Below, piece after piece: positions 54,771 through 64,000 of a stretch of DNA of 64,000 nucleotides (positions are counted from its first letter, which is position 1; every line of letters begins with the position of its first letter). The notes beneath the pieces are model-generated. The model had not been told where the DNA came from. It searched no databases and saw only the letters and a program-made list of their open reading frames with translations. The stretch is from positions 460,989-524,988 of the forward strand of contig CACRXP010000230.1 in the NCBI GenBank assembly GCA_902702965.1. The letters are read 5' to 3'. The position numbers and the translations under genes are program-made. The DNA is from Spirometra erinaceieuropaei (lineage: Eukaryota; Platyhelminthes; Cestoda; Diphyllobothriidea; Diphyllobothriidae).

Positions 54771-56699
54771 ATCGTATCCGGTCATGTTCAAATGCATAAT
54801 ACGGGCGTTTTCACGCATATTGGGCATCCAGGACTTATTTATCCCCTGACCCTTAGTCTGCCCACTGATTATCACTGCGACAGATGATTAACCTGGGCTT
54901 TGGCCAATCACTTGCACGTATCTTGTGCAGATTGAAATGGAGCGAACAAACCACAAAATAATGCTTACAGCGCCACTGGAGAAGACTATGAAGGAGCCAT
55001 TCCGTGGATGGCCAAAGGCTTTTCCACCAAAAACTGCGAAAATCTGTCCTTAACTGAACTTACTCGAAAAACTCCAGCCCCCCTCCCCCACCCGCCCCCC
55101 AATGGAGAACGCTGTGAGTGAAATTGAATAAAATGGCGACGCATTTGCCCGCGTCTATCGTGCAACGTAGAGTTTCCATGCACTCCCAGCTGCGGCTGTG
55201 GGTGCACGCGGCACACCTAAGACGGAGGTTTCAACGTCAGGTTAGTCACCGCACCTGCATTCATCACCACCTACCTGACAGACCAGCACGGGCTGGCCAT
55301 GCATGCGAATGGGAATAAGGAGTGAGGCCGATACTGAGGATTGTATTCTCAGGGAAAATCATTGCATTCTACATCTGAGGCTTTTGGACCTGTACAGACC
55401 TGTTAGAATTCGTAGCATAGAAAGTCACAAACCGGTGGAATAACTTGGTGCTGCTAAGCTAGTCTGCAGTTACTCTCCGTTAGTGCAGTGTACTTGAGTG
55501 TATTCATAGTCTTCACCAAATTAAACCTGGCATGCACGAAATCAGATGCCAGGTCGTGTGAGGCACGTGTAGCAAGAGCGCTTAGCTTTATCCGTCGATG
55601 TGCTCGTAATCATCGCCGGTTACCCTGACTTTGCCTTGTTATCAAAAGATGGTCACTGATTTGAAACAGAGGGGGAGGTAGGTGCTTTGGAAACCTTCAT
55701 CAGTATAAACATTTCATGTAATAACCACGGCTGCACCAACCAGAGTGATGGTGATGAACTTCGCTGCCTGCGGTGGTCTAGCTGTCGTGTGTTATCTAAT
55801 CACCAGACAGAAGTCGCAAAAAATGCCACGCATCCAGCATCCTCATCTAACTTCAGGAATTCGGAACATGTGCGTTTAAACGGTGTAGAAGAATTTTCCT
55901 GAAAACAGTTCAGTTAAGTATAAAGTTATTTTTATTGAGTATACGCTCAATTGATGCTCTCTGGTCGTTCAATCACGGAGGGGAATTTGAGAAAAGCAAT
56001 TTGAAACGTGCTACGGATACAGAATGGTTGCAATTTACAGGTTTTTCAATCCTCGCATGCGTTTGTGCTCCCATTTAAATCAGGACATTGAATTCCGAAT
56101 TGTTGCATGAACCTTTATTTCGAAACACAGTATTTAGATGAAGAACAGACATGGTTCGGCGGGTAACACTTTGCGGTTCACTGCCAGGTTTTGGGGAAAG
56201 GACAGAAGAGCTCTGTTTATGGCCCGAACTCTATTAATATTGACAGTTATGCCGAGGACTACAGAGTTAAGCCGACCAGGTCACTCGGATATAAGTCCTC
56301 CACCGCGAGGCTTTGACTAAAGGGCTACTCTCAAAGATGAACTTTGGTCCAACTTTTCGCACTAACCCAAAAGTTCAGGGGCGCATCATAATGATAACCT
56401 CCCCAGTTCTATTTCTGTGATCTCAAATAAGCATTCCTAGTTGGCAGAGTAGAAAACAATTAAAAAATTTAAAAGCACATATTAAAATTTTCGGAATATT
56501 TCAATTGCTTCTCTCAAACAAGAATCTTACTGCATTGGGTTTGATAAAACAGTAGTCCCGCACGCCGGATTCGGGAAGTAATGTTGAAATCTGTGAGCTA
56601 TATGGGTAACGATGACCTCAAATGATTTTGCCTCTATCCTGCAACTGTTACTTTTTTAAATAGACTCAGCGGACACATATACAAGGAACGTGGGCTTAC
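54771..56699. other. Cadherin intron, nothing recognised
   Basis: Includes a C-rich run near 55078-55102 and short overlapping frames. The GC-richer part 55080-55320 may be an unrecognised repeat. Confidence 0.4.
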
Positions 56700-56948
56700 C
56701 AGTCCATTTTTGGGATAGATAAATGTTGGCGCATTGTCATTTTCGTCGAGCACATTGATTTGCACAGTTGTCTGAGTAGTAAGCCGAATGGAGTTCTGCC
56801 GCATATTGGTCACCGGCGGGGAAACAAGAGAGCCGGCTGTGAGTGCTGGTTTGCCATCCACAACTTCAATCAGGAGTTCAAATATTTCTCTCTCTTCACG
56901 ATCCAAGCCACGGGCTCCCACTGTAATTGTACCCGTCGTTGAGTTAAT
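56700..56948 (-). CDS. Cadherin/protocadherin gene, exon encoding an EC-repeat end
   Basis: A clean internal exon: acceptor TTTTGTCAG before 56948, donor CTG|GTAAGC at 56700, 249 bp, phase 0 at both ends, no stop. The product reads INSTTGTITVGARGLDREER, then FELLIEVVDGKPAL, an inserted loop with VSPPVTNMRQ, then TTVQINVLDENDNAPTFIYP. STTGxIxVxxxLDREE and DENDNAPTF are hallmark cadherin-repeat motifs; the latter supplies calcium ligands between repeats. The inserted loop between the two is longer than in typical repeats. The preceding exon must lie above 56948 but was not found up to the end of the window. Confidence 0.92.
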
Positions 56949-59791
56949 CTGACAAAACCAATATGAAGGCAAGCATACATTATTTTCTGGGTGAAATTTT
57001 CGGCTTTTATCGTATTATTTTAGCAGACTGAGTAGGGTGGTTGTCCTTGGATAATCGTTTTCCGGAATAAAAACGATGCTGTCCACATAAACTATAACTT
57101 ATAATCATTAAATAAGGCAGTTAATTCGCGTTCTTAGCAGTAAATATCCGGCTAGGAAAGGAACAGATGATGACATTGTGAAGATATCGAACAAACCAGT
57201 AAGATTGTATAAGGTCAGTAATAGGAGCTAACCATTGAAAGTATCCCTTAAGCTACTGCCAAAGCACTCGTCTCACATAAGGACGAAATATTGAAATGTG
57301 TCGGAAAAAAGAGGCTGTTGTAAAGAGAAGTATGCAAATAGAATACAGAAGACTTTTAGTTTTAATGCTGGAAATACTTACAGTGAGTCTGAGTATTCGT
57401 TTTTTTCAACATATACTAAAATATCCCATGTGTAAGTTTTGATGAGCGAACCTGACGATTTTAAAATCGAGTCTAACGTGGTACTCTAGAGCAAGTAGTA
57501 ATCCTGACTGTTGACTTTTAGGCCAGCATGCCTTTGGATTGTATGTCTGTGCTAGGGCGGACGTATGGTAGATGCGGTGAGAAATATTCATGGCCTGATC
57601 TCGCAGCGTCTAACCACAAGCAGTGGCCCAGTGTTGAAATCCAGGTTCGTGATGAGTGAGTCAAAATTTAAAAAAAGAGAGGAAAGGTACGATGTCTGCC
57701 TTTCATGCAGGTTTACTCTAAATCCGTATAAAAATGCTCAAGAAAATAGAAGTTGCCTCTTGGCTGAATCTTTCTGCTCCCCAAATAAACAGATATTCAC
57801 TATTCGTTTTGCTGACCTATCAAAGTTTTATGTTTGTTGGTTAGGCGGACTTTTTCGAGAAAGGGCATGCTTACTTGCAACGCCTGTTCCGCATACCATC
57901 TGGGTTGGATTATTGCGCATGTCAACTTGGGCAAACATTATAGTTCAGGTACTAACACTTTTCGCTCCAACTAACATACTCAATTTTCTTAGAATCACGT
58001 TAGTCAATAAACTGCCAGCCGATATCTTTTGGGTATAGTTTTACGTAATGCCTGATTTACATCTTTGTCTTTAAGTGACCGTGAACTCTTTCCCTTTGGA
58101 TGGCAGTTGTTTTTAAAGACATCGTCAGACAGTCCGAGAAAGGGAAATTTAAGAATACAGAGTGGCCATTTTGTCAGGTTGAGCTTGTGCTCATTAAGAA
58201 GTGAAGACAAAGAATAAGGCGACCCATTTGTTACTAAATGATGGGTGGCGCCTATTCGCGAAAGGTGGTTTTGAACGAGTTCAGCATCCACCTTATTTCT
58301 AGGCACTGTGCGGATCCAGACAAATGATTAAAAACCCAAATCTCCACACTCTTTTCGTTCAATCACAAATAACTGTAAATCGATTACTACCGGATGTGAT
58401 AAAACAAATGTGCAAACTAAGAATGTATTCAATATTTTCGACTCAATGTAGCTGAGAAAGAAGAATATTGATTGCGAATCATGGTTTTTCATTCTTACAA
58501 AGCCAGTTAGGGAAAACACAAAAAGATATAAATTTCTGGTTTCCCGAAAACAGCTTCTTCATCGCAGCTAAAACGGTTAAGTGTTTCAGAAATTTCTTCA
58601 AGTTAGTGGTTCGAATTTAGAAAACATTTTGCATGACAACTGAAACCCAGCATGCAATCTCCAGGGGAGTTGAACCAGGGCAGTTATCAGACGGAGTATG
58701 TAGTTAAAAGTTCTTACTCCCGTCCACGTGGGAATCCAGTCTATTCGTATTCAATAACTTTTTATTTTTGGATCGTCCAATATGTACCATCAGTAAACTA
58801 CCTGTTTGTTATCACGTTCTTTAGGGCTGAATGTTCACAATTTTAGCTAACCTGCGTTTAGACATGGAAATCTATTTAGAACGTCCTGTACATTGTCAAG
58901 ACAGATGTCACTGCTATAAGAATTTCTGACATATGAACAGTTATGGGAATTAGATGTCTGTCAAAGAAATAAATACAAACGCTTAAACTTCTACTCTACC
59001 ACAGTCTATCTTAGAGACATCACAGAAAATCAGACTTGTGGTCAAATATCGAACTTATGGTATTTTTCATTGCGATGTTTTGTCTGAAAGCAGCATTCCA
59101 AATTCTCCGGCAGTCATATGCCTTTCCTTTTAACTTTACCATTCAGACGAGCTCGTGAGCATCCATTCATAAAAACCAGTCGATGTTTTAAAAATCAGTC
59201 TAAACATGCATCCCTTATCAAAGGGACAATATAATTTGACATTATCCGACAGCACACTCAGCAGTTACACCATAATAATGCCTTTTGAGCTCGATCTCGT
59301 TCACGTCTTTCAGAAACTTTTGGTCCGCTCGCGTCGTGTTTTAAATCATCACAGCGAGCTCTGACATAAAGGAACAGTGTCAGGTAGGTAAATATTCATG
59401 TCCACCTTTTCGGAAATCCCTTTTGAGTATGTGGAAAACACTGCTGTCAGTTAAAAGGAACAGATGTCCTCTGTTGTTATCTGTTCCTTTGCTTTTGACC
59501 AAAATCAGGCAGAGTGTTTAGTCTTTTTATTTCCAAAAACATAAATGGTTCGGATCAAGTAATAATTTTCAGCACATATATCTGCAGAAGGTAGTTTCAT
59601 CGTCAGCAAACTTTTAAGGCAGTTTAGACGGAGTTTACAAATTCAAGTAGCCCGGGCGTCTGTAATTTTGCACTATGTTTGGGGCAGACTCTGTGCAAAC
59701 TGCGACCAAAACAATGCCCAAAAGAAGAACATTTTAAACAGATAATTCAAAGATGGTTTGGCAAATGCTGAATAATTCATACCCTTACTGC
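56949..59791. other. Upstream cadherin intron or flanking sequence
   Basis: A long plus-strand frame (57565-58038, 157 codons) and a minus-strand frame (58004-58306, 100 codons) are open but carry no recognisable motif. The minus frame begins after CGCACAG near 58307, so it could be an unrecognised exon; evidence is weak. Confidence 0.3.
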
Positions 59792-59818
59792 GTGGGTTCA
59801 AATCCCACCGAGGCGCCA
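59792..59818 (+). repeat. 3' part of a tRNA-like sequence
   Basis: GTGGG TTCAAAT CCCAC forms a perfect T-arm, followed by CGAGGCGCCA, like the 3' end of a tRNA. The expected 5' half with a matching acceptor strand is not upstream, so this is a fragment of a tRNA or tRNA-derived repeat. Confidence 0.45.
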
Positions 59819-62259
59819 AGTTTTTCACAGTTGGGTCAACATGAAACAGATAATTGCATTCTCAAAGCAATCTGCCTCTTCATTACAGGATTAGGAGTTG
59901 CCGACTGAACAGGAATATGTGTAAGCCGACATTTGTGTCGTAATTTTGCATAGCTTTCGAATAAGAATTCTTCGATTAAGATAAGAAAAATAAGTATCTA
60001 AAAGGCGAGAACAGAAGCTGGTTTTTAGTTTACCCATCCGCCTTCAGGTTTCAGTCGCCATATTTCTGTTCATAGCCAAGCAAAGCCTATTTTTGATGAG
60101 GCGAGCTTCTGGGCTAGCAACAAAGGGCTAAGCTTAATATGTGACCTGAATGTGAACGTGCGTTTTATGACTTCACCCAGTTCTGAGGCTGAAATATCGA
60201 GTGAAAGCAAAAAGCTTACCGTTAACTCATGTTAAAATTTGGAAAACCTAGAATAATATCCATAATCTCCAGGGAATGCTTATGTCTGTGGGGTCCTCAA
60301 AAAACGGCTTAGGCCTTAAGGGCGATACATTCCGATATATTTACTGGCACTGCGGACGTTGTTATCTGTTAAAGGCATCAGTAAGAGTCGTTGTTGCACG
60401 TAATATTTTAAGATCAGAAAATGCGTATGCATATCCATCTGTAGCCGCGACGAACTAGAAAAAACTATGGTGATCAAACTTGCCGGCACTCCACAACGTG
60501 CACTCGTCAAAACTCACTTTGCAATCATCCTGGTTAATCGGACCTGGATGTTAGTGGCATTTGTCTTTATAAAAGCGCATCTGAGCCATTTAATTTTCCT
60601 GGCAGGTTTTCACGGCCTGTCGGACGTAACAGGGTCTATGCGAGTCCAACCACTTGCGTTATTGGCACTTAAACAGATGGGCTTTAAGAATACATGCCGA
60701 CATTAGCAGCAACACAGCCGCAAAGGCGAGCATCCCTAATCACATTATAACGCTCCTAAGCTTCAGTCATGAATTTAAGTTGGAGACTGATTTTTACGTT
60801 AGGATGTTCAAGAGAGTAGTCGAAACAGGTCCACGGACGTATTCACTCGAGCAATAGAAAGCATGCCCCAGAGGTAGTCAACTGCGTTCTATGAATTGTT
60901 CAGTAGCACTTTGAAACTCTCACCACACATTCTAGTGCCAAATAACTCCCCAGCACAAGTCAGGTTAGCGATTCTTTCTGCCAGCTAGACCCACTAAAGA
61001 AGACAGCCCGTTAACATGTTTAACTACTCCCCCAGCGATATGTTTCACGGAAGCGTATCTGTTCTGGAAGATGGTTATTTTGATAAGTTCTCGTACCAAT
61101 CTGCATCTTGGCCTTTCTAACACCACTGAACGTCCGAGAGTCTACTGCCACCGCACTAATGCCGCCCTGTCCACTCCTAACCTCTCACGCACCTACACCC
61201 CAATTCCCGGCTGAACATCGATGTAGCAGACAAAGATGAACACTTAACTCCCCCAGGCGGCGAGTGGGCTTGTCCGTGCGATCAGATAAGCTGAGTGGTG
61301 GTAAATGTGATTTTGCCCACCCTTGCAGAGCGGACTGTCTCGGTTGTAGATCCTGTCTAAATTATCGCATGATCAAAACTTGGGCACGTGCTCGCGTACG
61401 CACCTCGTCACCTCCCTCCTCCCACAAACTTCACGAACATATATAAATAGGGAAACCATCGAACATGCAAAGCACACAGGGGCGCTCTTGGTGGGGGGGG
61501 GGGGTTCTTCTGGTGGCAACTGTACTGAGTAGAGCTTTAAATGGACACGTAAGCTGTGGATCAGACAAGTTAATTAAATTTAATTTGAATTTTAGTCTCC
61601 AGTTTAATAAACATTGACTCGTGAGTTCTTCATGACGCACATTTCGAGTTAATGGGGTGGAGTTACTGGTAACGAGCACTAACTGAGCTCAAAAAAACCA
61701 GAGAGTTGGTGCGATCTTGCCGTGCCTAGACGATACCAGCCAAGCACCCATGAAACCGCCAGAAAACGCCAAGAACGGGTTTCAGTTATTGCTAAATTAT
61801 GAATTTGCGACCGTTATACAATAACTCGAACATGAAAACCGGGCGACTGAGGGTCATTTCAGTTATATTAGGGGTGAAAACGTGATTGGCTAAAGAAAAT
61901 GACGCAGTATCATGTGCCTAGGACGATCTGCGTTAGTACTTGTCCTAAAACCAAAAAACCAACCGATATGTTTAAACGTCTTAGGCAGCTAGACCTGCAA
62001 GTGCCTAGTTACAATACGTGTTAGCTTAAGGCGCAATTCCAGGGCATCAGATAGGCGGCAGCATGCGGACTTTCAACCGAGGTTATTAGCGGACATCAGT
62101 AGGGAGAAAACACTCTAGTAAATTACTACTTATTTAGCACGTAATTATGTGGTTCATTTTCACTTAAGACGGCTCTGCAACCACAATATACTTCAAAACG
62201 TTCTGTGAAAATGTCTTGCATAGGGGAAGAATAGGTCATGAAGTTGTAAAACCCAAGCC
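59819..62259. other. No recognised gene
   Basis: Short frames only (for example 60467-60706 and 60654-60857 plus, 61431-61679 minus). 62110-62150 weakly resembles one end of the fold-back monomer (ATTACTACTTATTTAGCACG). Confidence 0.35.
61493..61504. repeat. Homopolymer run of 12 G
   Basis: Twelve consecutive G. The frame through it may be affected by sequencing error. Confidence 0.95.
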
Positions 62260-62580
62260 TACGGTAGGGAATGTCTAAAGTCGTTTACCGGATTTTGCGC
62301 TGTTGCGGACAGAGCAACTACGTCAGAGAAACTGGGGATCGCTTCAGACACAGATGGCCGAGCACGCAACAGCGGTGGGGAGGGAAGACGCCAGATCTTA
62401 AGTGGCGGTCCATCCCACTAAACCCGGCCATATTTTCAAATTTCAAGAGGTCGAAGTCCTCGTAAGAGCTGACAGCCGCGTGAGCCGTGATCTGCTCGAA
62501 TCCTGGTTTTCAGGCCCGCAATGCATCAACAAGCGCAATGACCCCCCGATACCATATTCGGTGCTGAGACATTCCCCGGT
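62260..62580 (+). mobile_element. PLE GIY-YIG C-terminal fragment
   Basis: The plus strand reads MSKVVYRILRCCGQSNYVRE and TGDRFRHRW (62271-62350). After a frameshift it reads HPTKPGHIFKFQEVEVLVRA and DLLESWFSGPQCINKRNDPP, then SVLRHSP (62402-62570). This is the endonuclease and tail of a PLE of the group with VVYRxWCSCGxSNYVGETGR. The second Cys spacing and the Gly of YVGE are changed (YVRE), so the nuclease is dead. Only this end is present, a 5'-truncated copy. Confidence 0.75.
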
Positions 62581-64000
62581 GTGGATGGGGCGACAGCTAC
62601 GCATTATAAATACTGCAACCTTTGTGCCTTTAATACCTATATCAACGATTGTCTCTGAACAAATATTTGAAACTTCAGGCGAATAAACTTTCTGTTGCAT
62701 TGATCGCATTTTCTTCTAAACCGCTTCCTGGGACTCGTCTGTTTACTTCTGTCGGTAAGAGAAGAAAGTACTTTGTTACAAGGAACATTTGGGAGTTTTA
62801 GAAGTCTTGGAAATCCTAAAGGATAATACATGTGACATAATCTGCGACTGTTGAGTTATGTTGATTGTGAAGTATGCAACTTCCACCCTATCCCCTGCAA
62901 CAGCCTACGGGCCTCAGGAGCCTTCTTTGAGGGAATATGAAAATAATCGTGGATTCACTTCTGGGAAATTAGGCAGCATTCAACGTAGGGACCTTGAGAA
63001 CCAAAAATCCAAGGCGTTTAAAGACACACAGAGACTAGCAAATACTTTAGAGACATAATGAGCTCTGCGTCAGATTGGGCGTTTGAGTGAAGCATTACTT
63101 CCTGCGGAACGATCGCACTGTATTATGACTGCGCGTTTTTCTGGGAGGCACCCTGAGTTTGTAAGTAATAAAAATAGCGGCCCTGCTAATAATGCGATTT
63201 TCCTCCGCCTGAGCAACACAGTTGATTAAAATAATGCCTACTCGAATTCCAGTAAGTCATCACGCCTGGTCGATATTTAATTAGCTCCGGCGCAGACTGT
63301 AGATACTGCCGTGTCGTAAAATAAGAGTCGCATGCCGGTTCCGCTGAAGTGTCGGCGAACGTTGCGATAAAACCAAATTGGATATCTTCGCTTCAATAGT
63401 GCTGCAGTCTACGTTATCCGTTAGCCATCTATTCTAGTAAAAAATCATATGATAAATAAAAAACCAGAACGATGCATTTGGTGAAACGCTTCCACATAGG
63501 AAAAGACATCCTGACATGAATCCAAGGCAGTCAGCTGACGAACTAACTGGATGTGCGTGAACAGCCACGATAGAAATAGTGCTGCTCTATGCAAATGAGA
63601 AGGCTTTTGAGGTTTCCCGCACTGATCTTCTCCTCCGTTTCTAACACCTGGCAGGACGATAATTCCTCAAGCAATCGTTCAAGGCAGTTTTTGCTGGCAG
63701 GTTTTATTTACGCGCTTTCGCAGAAAGAGCGCTCTTTCAAAACGAAGGAGGACTTTAAAATACCAGTTAACAACTTATTAAATACAGGAAATCAAGTTTC
63801 TTGTAAGTCTAAATGGAATTCATGTGAAAGTCAGGTCAGGACATAAGCTCACGTTGAGTGCTAACCGTTAAGGCATCATTACTTCTCCAATGGCAAGGAT
63901 TTATTTACCTAATTCAAAAATTTTATAACCAGCGCGTTTTGTGTAACACTCAAGCCCGATTACGCAATGAGAGATCAATTTATGTTCCTACAATAGAATA
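62581..64000. other. No recognised gene
   Basis: Open frames at 62858-63058 and 63589-63846 (plus) have no known motif. The latter starts MQMRRL, like the sequence just before the copy I middle exon, but does not continue to match. Confidence 0.35.

Larger units (their letters stand above)
48981..56699 (-). other. Large cadherin intron loaded with transposons
   Basis: The sequence between the two cadherin exons holds a fold-back monomer, a Merlin element, a LINE tail and two nested PLEs, all listed separately. This makes the intron about 7.7 kb. Additional small exons cannot be excluded. Confidence 0.6.

Noticed and set aside
57565..58038. 157-codon plus-strand open frame
   Set aside because: No motif, no convincing splice sites and mixed hydrophobic composition typical of chance frames in AT-rich DNA. 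Kept only as a note.
63589..63846. MQMRRL start similar to the sequence before the copy I middle exon
   Set aside because: Similarity stops after six residues, and those lie probably in the intron of copy I.

Overview
The window looks like animal nuclear DNA, most probably from a flatworm and perhaps a tapeworm. Host coding sequence is sparse and split into short exons with GT/AG boundaries, the background is AT-rich, and repeats fill much of the space. The repeats are Penelope-like elements (PLEs) with GIY-YIG endonucleases, RTE-type and CR1/Jockey-like LINEs, a CsRn1-like Ty3/gypsy element with a tRNA-Trp-type primer site, a Merlin (IS1016-type) DNA transposon, a tRNA-derived SINE and fold-back elements. 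I know this mix from flatworms; the species assignment is inference. No bacterial operons, rRNA genes, CRISPR arrays or complete tRNA genes were seen.

Host genes. (1) A cadherin/protocadherin gene lies on the minus strand. One clean 249-bp exon is at 56700-56948 (DENDNAPTF calcium-binding motif). The next exon enters from 48980 and runs into an assembly gap (48708-48844). The ~7.7-kb intron between them has collected a Merlin relic, a LINE tail, a fold-back monomer and two nested PLEs. (2) A family I do not recognise is present in at least four copies: copy I, plus strand (exons 21915-22123, 22919-23151 and 24681-24949, with matching intron phases and an AATAAA after the stop); copy II, minus strand (36230-36520 and 34642-34920); copy III, plus strand (terminal exon about 17518-17823, with AATAAA); copy IV, a frameshifted minus-strand relic (4622-4763). 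The middle exon has a conserved three-cysteine pattern and the last exon a conserved FEL/DVL/PRIF pattern. (3) Single candidate terminal exons lie at 27743-27925, 13564-13857 and 47166-47327.

Mobile DNA, left to right: PLE RT relic 5165-6270; LINE tail 6296-7010; nearly full-length CR1/Jockey-like LINE 7690-10990 (minus), interrupted by a SINE at 9106-9365; RTE LINE 11180-12560; PLE 19840-21090; PLE long-terminal-repeat pair in inverted orientation 23306-24262; fold-back pair 25130-26115; SINE piece 26402-26495; palindromic MITE 28992-29315; RTE 5' piece 29898-30840; PLE inverted C-terminal pieces 37890-38970; gypsy 39964-45187 with a 3.1-kb PLE nested at 41760-44891; fold-back monomers 45460-46840; Merlin 49852-50612 and LINE tail 50613-51110; PLE-in-PLE 52662-54770; PLE tail 62260-62580.

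The two most notable signals are the unrecognised exon family and a set of five hammerhead-ribozyme-like folds in the PLE terminal repeats (23345-23391, 24177-24223, 52704-52749, 41798-41842, 44490-44536). The folds have intact or nearly intact cores, and stem II changes between copies while staying paired.
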